A stretch of DNA of 64,000 nt from Pseudoxanthomonas gei (GTDB lineage Bacteria; Pseudomonadota; Gammaproteobacteria; Xanthomonadales; Xanthomonadaceae): NCBI RefSeq assembly GCF_010119615.1, contig NZ_QOVG01000001.1, forward strand, positions 372,001 to 436,000, written 5' to 3'. This document shows positions 48,970-58,430 of the stretch, in pieces. Both the position numbers and the translations under genes were made by a program. The notes under the pieces were generated by a model, which saw nothing but the letters and a program-made list of their open reading frames with translations, made no database searches and had not been told where the DNA came from. Within the stretch, counting starts at the first letter, position 1. The number at the start of each line of letters is the position of its first letter.

Positions 48970-49700
48970 GCCAGCGCCGCTTCCAGGTCGATCTTGCCTT
49001 CCAGCAGGGCGCGGCCCAGCACGATGCCGGCGCAACCTTGGGCCCTGGCCGCGGCGACGTCGGCGACATCGCGCACGCCGCCGGAAGCCTGAACCTGCAA
49101 TGCGGGCGCCAGGCTGCGCAAATGCGCGTACAGCGCGCCGTTGGGGCCGGTCAGCATGCCGTCGCGGGCGATGTCGGTGCTCAGCAGGTGGGCCAGGCCG
49201 CCCTGCGCGAAACGCACCGCCAGTTCGTCCAGCGTGGCCGCTGCCGTTTCGGTCCAGCCGTGGACGGGAAGCCGCCACGCGCCGCTCTCGTCCTGGCGTG
49301 CATCCAGGGCCACGGTGATGTGCCCGGCGCCAAACTCGCCGATCCACTCCAGCACCCGTTCGGGTTGCTGCACCGCCAGCGAGCCCACCACCACGCGCGA
49401 CGCCCCCGCCTCGAGGATGCGCTGGATGTCTTCGCGTGCGCGCACGCCGCCGCCGGTCTGCACCTTCAGGCCGGTGAAGGCATGGATGTCGCGCAGCAGC
49501 GGCGCCAAGGTATAGCCGCCCGCCTTCGCCGCATCCAGGTCGACCAGATGCAGCCAGGTCGCGCCGCGGGCGGCGTAAAGCCGGGCGATGTCGAGGGGAT
49601 CGTGTCCGTAGACGGTCTCTCGCGCGTAGTCGCCCTGCGCAAGCCGGACCACGCGCCCTTCGCGCACATCGATGGCCGGATAGACCGTGAATTCGTTCAT
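48963..49700 (-). CDS. hisA: ProFAR isomerase
   Basis: 245 aa (beta-alpha)8 barrel: [19 protein letters not shown] with catalytic Asp, [31 protein letters not shown] with the second Asp and [10 protein letters not shown]. The ATG overlaps the hisH stop (ATGA). Confidence 0.94.
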   Translation of the reverse strand: MNEFTVYPAIDVREGRVVRLAQGDYARETVYGHDPLDIARLYAARGATWLHLVDLDAAKAGGYTLAPLLRDIHAFTGLKVQTGGGVRAREDIQRILEAGASRVVVGSLAVQQPERVLEWIGEFGAGHITVALDARQDESGAWRLPVHGWTETAAATLDELAVRFAQGGLAHLLSTDIARDGMLTGPNGALYAHLRSLAPALQVQASGGVRDVADVAAARAQGCAGIVLGRALLEGKIDLEAALAC

Positions 49701-50296
49701 GCCAGTCCATGCTCCAGGAAATTCTTCAACAGGCGGGCGCCGACCACAGAGGAACGCTCGGGGTGGAACTGCGCGCCGGCGACCCGGCCACGCTGCGCCA
49801 CGGCGGCGAACGTGGCGCCGTGTTCGCACGACAGCACGCAGTCGGCGGTCACCGGCGCGGCATAGCTGTGCACGAAATAAGCGTGGTCGCCTGCTTCGAT
49901 GCCGTCCACCAGCGAAGTCGCTTGCAAGGGCCGCAAAGTGTTCCAGCCCATGTGCGGAATCCGGATCGCGGCATCGCCGGGCAGCTTGGTGACCTGGCCT
50001 GCCAGCAGTCCCAGGCATTCCACGTCGCCTTCCTCCGAACGCTCGTACAACAGCTGCATGCCCACGCAGACGCCGAGCAGCGGCTTCTCCAGCGTGCGCA
50101 GCGTTTCGACCAGGTCGAGTTCACGCAGCCTGCCCATGACCATGCCGGCAGTGCTGACGCCGGGCAGGATCACCCGATCGGCCTCTTGAATGATGCGTGC
50201 ATCGCCAGTGACCGTGGCTTCCACGCCCAGGCGCTGCAACGCGAACAGCACCGAGCCCAGGTTGGCCCCACCCGCATCGACCAGTGCCACCTGCAT
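49697..50296 (-). CDS. hisH: imidazole glycerol phosphate synthase, glutaminase subunit
   Basis: 199 aa class I glutamine amidotransferase. Triad Cys77 ([13 protein letters not shown]), His178 and Glu180 (QFHPERS). It supplies ammonia to HisF. TGATG overlap with the hisB stop. Confidence 0.94.
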   Translation of the reverse strand: MQVALVDAGGANLGSVLFALQRLGVEATVTGDARIIQEADRVILPGVSTAGMVMGRLRELDLVETLRTLEKPLLGVCVGMQLLYERSEEGDVECLGLLAGQVTKLPGDAAIRIPHMGWNTLRPLQATSLVDGIEAGDHAYFVHSYAAPVTADCVLSCEHGATFAAVAQRGRVAGAQFHPERSSVVGARLLKNFLEHGLA

Positions 50297-51369
50297 CAGA
50301 GCGTGCCCTTGGTGCTGGGCAGCTCCGCGCCTTCGCGCCGGATCGCCTGGCGCAGCGCGCGCGCGAACGACTTGAAGCAGGCTTCGACCTTGTGGTGGTC
50401 GTTGTCGCCCTGCACCTGCAGGTTGAGGTTGAGCCCCGAGGCATCGCAGACCGAGCGGAAGAAGTGCGGCACCAGTTCGGTCGGCAGGTCGCCGACGCGT
50501 TCGCGCCTGAATTCGCCCGAAAAAACGAAGTACGGCCTGCCGCTGAAATCCAGTGCCGCACTGGCCAGGGTTTCATCCATGGGCAGGGTAAAGCCGTACC
50601 GGCCGATGCCGCGCTTGTCGCCCAGGGCTTGTTTCAACGCCTGTCCGAGCGCAAGCCCGGTGTCTTCGACGGTGTGGTGCTCGTCGATGTGCAGGTCGCC
50701 GTCGGTGCGGACGTCCAGGGCGAAGCCGCCATGCTTGCCGATCTGCTCCAGCATGTGGTCGAAGAACGGCAGGCCGGTGTGGACGGCCGGCTCGGCGATG
50801 CGGTCCAGGTCGACTTCCACCCGGATCCTGGTTTCCTTCGTATTCCTTTCCACGACGGCGCGGCGCGGCGCATCGGCCAGTTCATGGGCAATCGAGTTCC
50901 AGTCCCACTCGCCGCCGAACTGTTCGGTCCTGAGCTGGAAGCCGCGGATGCGCAGGTTCTCGGCAAAGGTGATGTCGGTGATGCGGTCGCCGACCATGGC
51001 CGAACGCGACCAGTCGATGCTGCGGTCCTGCAGGTAGGGCAGCATCAGGCCGATGCCTGGCTTGCGCGTGGGCGCGTTGTCCTGCGGCCAGCTGCAATCC
51101 ACAAGGACCTCGCGAAAGACGATGCCCTGGCTGGCGAAGATCTGCAGCATCAGGTCATTGGGACCGTCAAAAGAGGCGCGCGGGTAGCTCTCGCTGCCCA
51201 GGCCGTCCTGGTTGGTGACGATCACGAACTGGTAGCCGGCGTCGCGCAGCTTCAGCATCGCCGGGATCACGTCCTTGACGAAGCGGATCTTCTCGTAGGC
51301 GTCGATCTGGAAGTCGGCCGGTTCCTCGATCAGGGTGCCGTCGCGGTCTACGAAGAGTATCGGGGTCAT
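50296..51369 (-). CDS. hisB: bifunctional histidinol-phosphatase / imidazoleglycerol-phosphate dehydratase
   Basis: 357 aa. N-terminal HAD phosphatase with Asp8-Asp10-Thr12 ([11 protein letters not shown]), VTNQDG and GDRITD; C-terminal dehydratase with manganese-binding [29 protein letters not shown] and [12 protein letters not shown]. The loop that in E. coli HisB-N carries zinc-binding Cys and His reads [14 protein letters not shown] (91-104) here, with only one Cys, so the structural zinc is probably absent. The stop-start overlap with hisC is ATGA. Confidence 0.94.
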   Translation of the reverse strand: MTPILFVDRDGTLIEEPADFQIDAYEKIRFVKDVIPAMLKLRDAGYQFVIVTNQDGLGSESYPRASFDGPNDLMLQIFASQGIVFREVLVDCSWPQDNAPTRKPGIGLMLPYLQDRSIDWSRSAMVGDRITDITFAENLRIRGFQLRTEQFGGEWDWNSIAHELADAPRRAVVERNTKETRIRVEVDLDRIAEPAVHTGLPFFDHMLEQIGKHGGFALDVRTDGDLHIDEHHTVEDTGLALGQALKQALGDKRGIGRYGFTLPMDETLASAALDFSGRPYFVFSGEFRRERVGDLPTELVPHFFRSVCDASGLNLNLQVQGDNDHHKVEACFKSFARALRQAIRREGAELPSTKGTL

Positions 51370-52448
51370 GCGGCGGCCTCCTGCGGGCGCAGGGCGGAGA
51401 GCATGCGGTCATTCTGCTCCGGCGATCCGATGGTAATCCGCAGCGCATTGCCCAGCTGCGGGGCGGCGCGCTGGTCGCGAACGACCACCCCTGCCGCCAG
51501 CAGCGAGCGGAAGGCGGTTTCGGCATCGTGGAAACGGACCAGCAGGTAATTGCCCTGCGAGCCATAGACCCGGAGAACGCCGGGCATGGCCGCCAGTGCA
51601 GCGTGCAGCCGCGCTCGTTCGGACCGCACCAGAGCGACGCGACAGCCAGTCTCGAGTTGTGACTCGCGCGCGAGCCCGGCGAGTGCAATCTCTGCACAAG
51701 GCGTGGGTACCGGATACGGCGCCTGGCAGCGTCGCAGGACCCCGATCAGCGCCGCATCCGCGATCAGCACACCAATGCGGGCCGCGGCCAGGGCATGGGC
51801 CTTGGAAAGCGTGCGCAGGACTGCCACGTTGGCGTGACGTGCTTGAAGTGTCGAGGCCGAAGCCAGGTCGGAAAATTCGCCGTAGGCTTCATCTACCACC
51901 ACCAGCGCCGTTCCCAGCAGCCGCGTGGCCAGAGCGGCGATGCCATCGAGCCCGATGGCGCTGCCGACCGGATTGGACGGCGAACAGAGGAAGACCAGCT
52001 TTGCCTTCGCGGCGAGCGCAGCCTGGGCGATGGCATCCAGGTCCGCCGCGAAACCTTCCGCACCATCCCGTAGCGGCACTTCTATCACCGGTGCACCCTG
52101 CAAGCGTGCCGATACCGCATACATGCCGAACACCGGCGGGGTGACGACCACCGCGTCCCGGCCCGGATTGCACAGCGCGCGCACCAGCAGGTCGATGGCC
52201 TCGTCGCTGCCGCGGCCGATCAGCAGTTGGGATTCGTCACAGCCGTACAGTGCTGACAGCGCCGCGCGCAGTGAGGTGGGCTGCGGTTCCGGATAGCGAC
52301 GGCAGGTGCCCCGCACGTCGGCCGGATTGGCCCAGGCCGATTCGTTGGCGTTCAACCAGACTTCGCCCTGCAGCGATTCAGTGCGCGCGGACTTGTAGCC
52401 GCCGAAATCCCGCAGGTCTTCGCGCACCAGCTCCAGCAGGCCGCTCAT
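51366..52448 (-). CDS. hisC: histidinol-phosphate aminotransferase
   Basis: 360 aa PLP-dependent fold-type I. N-terminal [11 protein letters not shown] substrate loop, [12 protein letters not shown] and the PLP-Lys in [15 protein letters not shown]. Overlaps hisD by four bases. Confidence 0.94.
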   Translation of the reverse strand: MSGLLELVREDLRDFGGYKSARTESLQGEVWLNANESAWANPADVRGTCRRYPEPQPTSLRAALSALYGCDESQLLIGRGSDEAIDLLVRALCNPGRDAVVVTPPVFGMYAVSARLQGAPVIEVPLRDGAEGFAADLDAIAQAALAAKAKLVFLCSPSNPVGSAIGLDGIAALATRLLGTALVVVDEAYGEFSDLASASTLQARHANVAVLRTLSKAHALAAARIGVLIADAALIGVLRRCQAPYPVPTPCAEIALAGLARESQLETGCRVALVRSERARLHAALAAMPGVLRVYGSQGNYLLVRFHDAETAFRSLLAAGVVVRDQRAAPQLGNALRITIGSPEQNDRMLSALRPQEAAA

Positions 52449-53740
52449 GCCACTGCCTCCAGCCGCAGCACCACCGCATTGGCGTGCGCATCCAGCCCTT
52501 CCGCGCGCGCCAGGGTGACCGCGCAGGCGCCAATGGCACCGATGCCGTCGCGGCTGGCCGATTGCACGCTGACGAAATTCTGGAAGCTGGCCACGCTGAC
52601 GCCGCTGTAGGCGGCCGCGGCCCCATTGGTGGGCAGCACGTGGTTGGTGCCGCTGCAGTAATCGCCCAGGGCCTCGGGCGTGAAGTCGCCCAGGAACACC
52701 GAGCCGGCCACCTGCACCTGGTGCAGCCAGGCACGCGGATCACGCAGCGCCAGGATCAGGTGCTCGGGCGCGTAGTCGTTGCTGATGGCGAAGGCCTGCG
52801 CCAGCGAATCGACCAGGATCAGGCGAGAGCCAGACAGCGCCTGGCGCGCCGTGTCAGCCCGCGACAGAGACGCAAGTTGCGTTTCGATCTCGGCTTCGAC
52901 ATTGGCCAGCAAGGTGGCGTCATCGGAAATCAGCAGCACCTGCGAATCGGGCCCATGCTCGGCCTGCGACAACAGGTCGGCGGCGACGAAGGCGGCATTG
53001 GCGCCGGCATCGGCGATCACCAGCACCTCCGACGGACCGGCCGGCATGTCGATGGCCACGCTGCCACTGCGCGCGACCTGCTGCTTGGCTTCGGTGACAT
53101 AGCTGTTGCCCGGCCCGAACAACTTGTCGCACTTGCCGATGGTTTCGGTGCCGAAGGCCATCGCGGCGATTGCCTGGGCGCCACCGAGCTTGAGCACGCG
53201 GGAGACACCGGTCAGGCGCGCGGCAACCAGCACCGCAGGGTCGGCGCTGCCGTCCCGGCGTGGCGGCGTGCACATCACCACCTCGTTGCATTGGGCAAGT
53301 TGCGCAGGGATACCCAGCATCAACGCGGTCGAAGGCAGCGGGGCCGTGCCGGCCGGCACGTACAGCCCTACCCTGCGGATCGGCCTGATCATGCGTTCGC
53401 AGACCACGCCGGGCGCGGTCTCTACCGCATAGGGCTGGGTCATGCCGGCGCGGTGGAAGGCAGTGATGCGCGCCGCTGCCTCCGCCATGGCGTCCTTCAA
53501 CGCGGGATCGACCCGGGTTTCGGCAAGCGCGAATTCGGCCTCGCTTACTTCGAACGTTTCCAGAGCCACCTGGTCGAAGCGCGCGGTGATTTCGCGGAGC
53601 GCGACATCGCCGCGTTGGCGCACGTCGGCGAGCAGCGCCGCCACCGCCTCGCGCGTCGCAGCAGCCACGTCCTGTACGGGGCGCCGCAATGCGTCACGCC
53701 TGGCGACCTGATCAAGGCTGGACCACTGCAGCCGGTTCAT
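52445..53740 (-). CDS. hisD: histidinol dehydrogenase
   Basis: 431 aa from the ATG at 53740, which overlaps the hisG stop. Signature [54 protein letters not shown] and [12 protein letters not shown]. The zinc-dependent enzyme does the last two oxidations to histidine. Confidence 0.94.
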   Translation of the reverse strand: MNRLQWSSLDQVARRDALRRPVQDVAAATREAVAALLADVRQRGDVALREITARFDQVALETFEVSEAEFALAETRVDPALKDAMAEAAARITAFHRAGMTQPYAVETAPGVVCERMIRPIRRVGLYVPAGTAPLPSTALMLGIPAQLAQCNEVVMCTPPRRDGSADPAVLVAARLTGVSRVLKLGGAQAIAAMAFGTETIGKCDKLFGPGNSYVTEAKQQVARSGSVAIDMPAGPSEVLVIADAGANAAFVAADLLSQAEHGPDSQVLLISDDATLLANVEAEIETQLASLSRADTARQALSGSRLILVDSLAQAFAISNDYAPEHLILALRDPRAWLHQVQVAGSVFLGDFTPEALGDYCSGTNHVLPTNGAAAAYSGVSVASFQNFVSVQSASRDGIGAIGACAVTLARAEGLDAHANAVVLRLEAVA

Positions 53741-54651
53741 GCCAGCGACCTCTCCACCGAAAGCACCATCAGGCCCTGGGCGCCGGCGCGCTCCAGTTCC
53801 TCCAGCCGCTGCCAGGTCACCAGGCCGTGGCACATGGTCTGCAGCGACTGCAGCCCGGCCAGATCGGAGCTCAGGTACGTCGGCGCATCTGCATCGGGCA
53901 GCAGGCGCAGCAGGCCTTCGACCGCCTCACGGTCGGCGCGGAACATCAACAGCTTGCTGTCTTTGAGTCGCAGCACCCCGTCCATGCGCCGCAGCAGCAT
54001 GGCGGCCAGGTCGGCGCGCTGGTCCTCCAGCTCGCGGGCCGGACCGGCCAGCACCGCTTCGCTTTCCAGCAGCGTCTCCACTGGCTTCAGCTGGTTGGCC
54101 AGCAAGGTGGCGCCACTGGAAACCAGATCGCAGATCAGGTCGGCGGTGCCCAGCTTGGGAGCGATCTCGACCGAGCCGGAAAGCTCCACCACACTGGCGC
54201 GCACGCCCTGCTGCTCCAGCCAGGCGGCCAGGATGGCCGGGTAGCTGGTGGCGATGCGCATGCCTTCCAGCTGCGCGGGACCTTGCCACTCCCAGGTTTC
54301 CGGTATGGCCAGCATCAGGCGACAGCCACCGAATCCCAGGGCATGCATTTCCCGGTAGGCGACCGGCAGGCCCAGGCTCGCCCGTGCCGCGGCCTGCTCG
54401 TTGAGTTCGTTGCGCCCGACCACGCCGAAATCGCAAACCCCATCGGCGATCAGCCCGGGGATATCGTCGTCGCGCACCAGCAGCAGGTCCACCGGCAGCG
54501 ATTCGCCATAGCAGAACAGCTTGTCGCGGCTCTCGCGCCAGCTCAGGCCACAGGCCGACAGCAGGGCACGCGCGGGCTCGGCGAGGCGGCCGCTTTTCTG
54601 GATGGCGATGCGCAAACGGTCGCGCGTCGCGGTGGCAACTGGTGGACTCAT
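53737..54651 (-). CDS. hisG: ATP phosphoribosyltransferase
   Basis: 304 aa from the ATG at 54651; the frame is open further upstream into yerC but that stretch is Pro/Ala-rich and unlike His[18 protein letters not shown] start, [56 protein letters not shown] (PRPP site) and a C-terminal ACT-like regulatory domain: the long form inhibited by histidine. Ten bases after yerC. First committed enzyme of the pathway. Confidence 0.93.
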   Translation of the reverse strand: MSPPVATATRDRLRIAIQKSGRLAEPARALLSACGLSWRESRDKLFCYGESLPVDLLLVRDDDIPGLIADGVCDFGVVGRNELNEQAAARASLGLPVAYREMHALGFGGCRLMLAIPETWEWQGPAQLEGMRIATSYPAILAAWLEQQGVRASVVELSGSVEIAPKLGTADLICDLVSSGATLLANQLKPVETLLESEAVLAGPARELEDQRADLAAMLLRRMDGVLRLKDSKLLMFRADREAVEGLLRLLPDADAPTYLSSDLAGLQSLQTMCHGLVTWQRLEELERAGAQGLMVLSVERSLA

Positions 54652-54661
54652 GCTGGATGGC

Positions 54662-54988
54662 TCAGTGGGAAGCGGTGCTGGAACGGGACTGCTGGCGGCG
54701 CAAGGCGGTGCTGTAACCGCCGGTGCCGCTTTCCAGGGTGCGGGCAACACGCCCGATGGTGGTGACGCTGACCTCGGTGAGGTCATGGATTTCCCGGTAG
54801 GGCACGCCTTTCAGCAGCAGCGGAACCACGCGCCAGCGATCGGACATGGCTTCGAGTTCGGCTGGAGTACAGAGGTCCTGCAGGAAAGCACGGACATCCT
54901 CCGGCCGGGCCAGCGCAGCCAGGGCCCGCGACAGGGCCTGCAGCGCGGCCGAGGCGGTGTGTTCATCAGGAGCGGGGCGTCGCTTCAT
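54662..54988 (-). CDS. yerC: YerC/YecD-family TrpR-like regulator, first gene of the his operon
   Basis: 108 aa. TrpR-like fold with an [57 protein letters not shown], the YerC hallmark. It is the promoter-proximal gene of the his operon and lies just behind a perfect palindrome that overlaps the likely promoter, so autorepression of the operon is the simplest reading. The ligand, if any, is unknown; histidine is the obvious candidate but that is inference. Confidence 0.85.
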   Translation of the reverse strand: MKRRPAPDEHTASAALQALSRALAALARPEDVRAFLQDLCTPAELEAMSDRWRVVPLLLKGVPYREIHDLTEVSVTTIGRVARTLESGTGGYSTALRRQQSRSSTASH

Positions 54989-55003
54989 GTTCCGGTCGTA
55001 TCA

Positions 55004-55025
55004 ATGTATTAATGCGTTAATACAT
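55004..55025. promoter_or_regulatory. perfect AT-rich palindrome over the his-operon promoter, candidate YerC operator
   Basis: ATGTATTAA (55004-55012) and TTAATACAT (55017-55025) are exact inverted repeats around TGCG, only 16 bases before the yerC start. On the minus strand TTGCGT (55033-55038) followed after 17 bases by TTAATA within the dyad makes a plausible promoter, whose -10 would be covered by a bound repressor. The element stands out as AT-rich in this region. Confidence 0.65.
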
Positions 55026-55212
55026 GATTACGCAAATGCCGCGCTGCGTCAAGCAGCGGATTGACTGCCCCCGTCATCGAGCCGCGTAGTGCGTTGACCC
55101 GTGGCTCGAAGCACTCCAAAGTGCGGGTATGGCGCACGGTCAGGGGCGGAGTAGACTGCAGCGGCCGAACAGGGACCGGGGCCGCGCATGCGCGGCCCGC
55201 AAAGGGGTTTGA

Positions 55213-57024
55213 ATGCGCAATTGGCGGAGCCAAGGGGTGGTCTGCTGGCTGGCCTTGATGGCGGCCATCACATTCAATGCCAGCGCGCAGGCGCCACTGG
55301 AAGTCACGGCCGCTTCGTCGCAGCATCCTCTCGCGCCGCACACCAGTTATTACCATGACGTCTCCGGCACGGACGACCTGGCCGCTACCCGGCTCAAGCT
55401 GGCGGAGGGTGCGTTCAAGCCGCTGCCCGACCAGAACCCTTCCTTCGGTTTCCAGGATGGCGCCTTCTGGTTCCATGCCCAGGTGATCAACCGCGACAGT
55501 CCCGATGACAGGTGGCTGCTGGTGCAGGAATACGCACTCAGCGATCGCATCGACGTTTACGCCACATACGCAGACGGCCACGTGGTCCATTCGGCCGGCG
55601 GCGACCACCTGCCCTTCAGCCAGCGCAACATCCGTTACCGGCAACCCAATTTCTGGATCGATGTGCCACGGGGGCAGGCTGTGAACCTGCTGGTTCGCGT
55701 GCAAAGCGAAAGCTCGATGCAGGTCCCGCTGCGGCTGTATGCGCCCACCGCCTTCATCGAGCAATCACGCGATGCCCAGTTCGCCATCGGCCTGTACTAC
55801 GGCATCCTGCTGGCGCTCTTCACCTACAACCTGGTGTTGTGGCTGACCCTGCGCGACGCCAGCTATTTCTGGTATCTGTTCCACATCACCGCGTTCGGGG
55901 TGGTGCTGTTCACCCTCAATGGACTGGGCTTTGAATACGTGTGGCCCGACTCGTCGTGGCTTGCCGACCACATGGTCCCGCTGTCCATCTGCCTGGCCCT
56001 GGTCGGCATGCAGCAGTTTGCCCGCAACTTCCTGGAACTGAAACAGCGATGGCGATTCGGGGACCGCGTGGCCGTGGGAATCATCGCGTTCTTCCTGTTG
56101 CTGTTCGTTGCCGCGATCCTGCTGCCCTACCGCAAGGTGACGCCACTGGCTTCGGCCGCGGTGTTCCCGAGCATCTGCTGGATCCTGGTGGAAACCCTGG
56201 TGGTGCTGCGGCGCGGCTACAAACCGGCCAGGCTGTTCCTTCTGGCCTGGTTCCTGTTCCTGCTGGGTACCGGCATGTTCTCGGCCATTGCCTTCAACCT
56301 GGTACCGAAGAATTTCATCACCGAATACGGGGTGCAATTGGGGTCCGCGCTGGAAATGCTGCTGCTCTCCATCGCGCTGGGCTACCGCTACGCCGCGTTG
56401 CGCAACGAGAACGAGCGCATCGTGCGCGAGGCCCGCGACCAGCTGGAGACCAAGGTGGAACAGCGGACTTTCGAGCTGCGCAATGCGCTGGTTCAACTGG
56501 AGGATGCGCACCATCGACTGAGCGAATCCAGCCGCTATGACGGCCTGACAGAACTGTACAACCGCACCCATTTCCGCGAGGCTTTCGAACACCTGCTGTC
56601 GGAGGCGCGCACCAGCAACCGCCCGATCTCGCTGCTGATGATCGACCTGGACCATTTCAAGAAGATCAACGACACCCATGGCCATCTGGTGGGCGACGAC
56701 TGCCTGCGCTGGACCTCAAACACCATGGCCGAATTGCTGGCGCCGCATGGGGCGTTGCTGGCCCGTTTTGGCGGGGAGGAGTTCATCGCCGCCCTGCCCG
56801 ACATGGACCTGGCCCGGGCCAGCGCGGTGGCGGAGGAATTACGGCAGGGCCTGAACCGGCGGCCGTGCATAAGCGGCAACCTGGTCATCCCCGTCTCTGC
56901 CAGCATTGGCGTGCATTCGGTGGATATCACCGCCCGGGACAGCATCGAATCGGCGCTGCAGGTCGCCGACCAGGCACTGTATGCGGCCAAGGCCGAGGGC
57001 CGCGATTGCGTGCGCACACTGTAG
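55213..57024 (+). CDS. membrane diguanylate cyclase, 7TMR-DISM type
   Basis: 603 aa. Signal peptide, periplasmic 7TMR-DISM extracellular domain 2-like domain (about 30-185, with FGFQDGAFWFHAQVINRDSP and a jelly-roll-type pattern), seven membrane helices (about 190-400), a coiled coil (ERIVREARDQLETKVEQRTFELRNA) and a GGDEF domain with intact GGEEF. No RxxD inhibitory site is obvious. It should make cyclic-di-GMP in response to a periplasmic ligand. AAGGGG precedes the ATG; divergent from the his operon. Confidence 0.88.
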   Translation: MRNWRSQGVVCWLALMAAITFNASAQAPLEVTAASSQHPLAPHTSYYHDVSGTDDLAATRLKLAEGAFKPLPDQNPSFGFQDGAFWFHAQVINRDSPDDRWLLVQEYALSDRIDVYATYADGHVVHSAGGDHLPFSQRNIRYRQPNFWIDVPRGQAVNLLVRVQSESSMQVPLRLYAPTAFIEQSRDAQFAIGLYYGILLALFTYNLVLWLTLRDASYFWYLFHITAFGVVLFTLNGLGFEYVWPDSSWLADHMVPLSICLALVGMQQFARNFLELKQRWRFGDRVAVGIIAFFLLLFVAAILLPYRKVTPLASAAVFPSICWILVETLVVLRRGYKPARLFLLAWFLFLLGTGMFSAIAFNLVPKNFITEYGVQLGSALEMLLLSIALGYRYAALRNENERIVREARDQLETKVEQRTFELRNALVQLEDAHHRLSESSRYDGLTELYNRTHFREAFEHLLSEARTSNRPISLLMIDLDHFKKINDTHGHLVGDDCLRWTSNTMAELLAPHGALLARFGGEEFIAALPDMDLARASAVAEELRQGLNRRPCISGNLVIPVSASIGVHSVDITARDSIESALQVADQALYAAKAEGRDCVRTL

Positions 57025-57096
57025 TAGCTGCAGTCGCCCTATCCCCCACCCTGCTTCAGCGCTAGCATCGCGGTTCCCTGTCCAGGAACGACAACA

Positions 57097-58311
57097 ATGC
57101 CAGTTCGCCACGTCGCTGCCCTCGCACTATTGCTGGTGATGGAAAACGCGCTTGCCGCCGCCCCTGCAACAACGGCAGCGACCCGACTGGCACAGGATGC
57201 GGTGATCGTCGACACCCATATCGATGCGCCTACCGAGTTGCTGGCCGAATGGCAGGACCTGGGCGAGCTGACGCCAAACCGCGAATTCGACTACCCGCGC
57301 GCAAGGCAGGGGGGCTTGGACGTGGCTTTCATGTCCATCTACACCTCGCCCCAGGAAGACCAGCTGGGAACCGCGCGCGCCATCGCGCACAGGCAGATCG
57401 ATGCGGTCGAGGCGATGGTGGGCCGGCATCCCGGCAAGTTCGCCCTGCTCGCCTCGCCCGGCGATGTCGAGCGCCTGCGTGCGGACAACCACGTACTGCT
57501 GGCATTGGGCATGGAGAATGGCGCCCCGCTGGGCGACGACCTGGCGCAACTGGCGAAATTCCATGCGCGCGGAGTGCGCTACATCACCCTGGCCCACAGC
57601 GCCAGCAACCGCATCAGCGACTCGTCCTACGACCGCAACCGCCAATGGCAGGGCCTGAGTCCGTTCGGCAAGCAGGTCGTCGCCGAAATGAACCGGCTCG
57701 GCATCATGGTGGATGTCTCGCACCTGTCCGATGCGGCAGTGAAACAGGCGGTCGAGCTCAGCAGCGTGCCGGTCATCGCCAGCCATTCCGGTTTCCGCCA
57801 CTTCACCCCGGGCTTCGAGCGCAACCTCAGCGACGAACTGGCCAAGGCGATTGCAGCCAGGGGCGGCGTGGTCCAGATCACCTTCGGGATCGGATTCGTC
57901 AATCGCAAGGCCGCCGATGACCTGCAGGCCTACTTCAGCGCCGAAGCCGCGATCGACGAGCGCAATGCCGCCGCGCGCGCCGCAGGCAAGCCGCTTGAAG
58001 ACAAGGATGCCTTCGACAAGGAATGGAAACGCACCCATCCTGCGCCGGCCACGCCGATCGAGGCCGTGCTCGACCAGGTCGACTACGCCGCCAAGCTCAT
58101 CGGCATCGACCATGTGGGACTGGGATCGGACTTCGACGGGGTCTCCGGAAACCTGCCCGCAGGCCTTCACAGCGTCGCCGACTACCCCAACCTCATCGCA
58201 GGCCTGCAGGCCCGCGGGTACAAGGACGACGACCTGAAGAAATTCCTGGGCGGCAACCTGCTGCGGGTCTGGGCTGCCGTCGAAGCCGGCAGCGAACAGC
58301 CGAATCGCTGA
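57097..58311 (+). CDS. M19-family membrane (renal-type) dipeptidase, exported
   Basis: 404 aa with a signal peptide ending near ALAA. Metal ligands of the binuclear zinc site: VDTHIDAP (His, Asp), MENGAP (Glu), VDVSHLS (His) and ASHSGFRHF (His), and GSDFDGV. The family cleaves dipeptides and some D-amino acid or beta-lactam bonds. It is preceded by the cyclase gene (72 bp) and ends at a terminator. Confidence 0.9.
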   Translation: MPVRHVAALALLLVMENALAAAPATTAATRLAQDAVIVDTHIDAPTELLAEWQDLGELTPNREFDYPRARQGGLDVAFMSIYTSPQEDQLGTARAIAHRQIDAVEAMVGRHPGKFALLASPGDVERLRADNHVLLALGMENGAPLGDDLAQLAKFHARGVRYITLAHSASNRISDSSYDRNRQWQGLSPFGKQVVAEMNRLGIMVDVSHLSDAAVKQAVELSSVPVIASHSGFRHFTPGFERNLSDELAKAIAARGGVVQITFGIGFVNRKAADDLQAYFSAEAAIDERNAAARAAGKPLEDKDAFDKEWKRTHPAPATPIEAVLDQVDYAAKLIGIDHVGLGSDFDGVSGNLPAGLHSVADYPNLIAGLQARGYKDDDLKKFLGGNLLRVWAAVEAGSEQPNR

Positions 58312-58330
58312 GCTGCTGCCTTTTTTGTAG

Positions 58331-58354
58331 GGCCGCGCAAGCCGCGGCCGTTTT
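58331..58354 (+). terminator. intrinsic terminator of the dipeptidase gene
   Basis: Seven-base stem GGCCGCG/CGCGGCC with a five-base loop, then GTTTTC; 20 bases after the stop. Confidence 0.7.
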
Positions 58355-58430
58355 CAAACTGGCCATTGATGCCGTGCGGATGCTGCGCGCGGCGATCGCA
58401 GCTGGCGCAGCATCTCCATGACCTGGCGCA

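Noticed and set aside
54989-55212. His-leader attenuator before the his operon
   Set aside because: No short ORF with a His codon run and no terminator-antiterminator pair was seen; the palindrome is better read as an operator.
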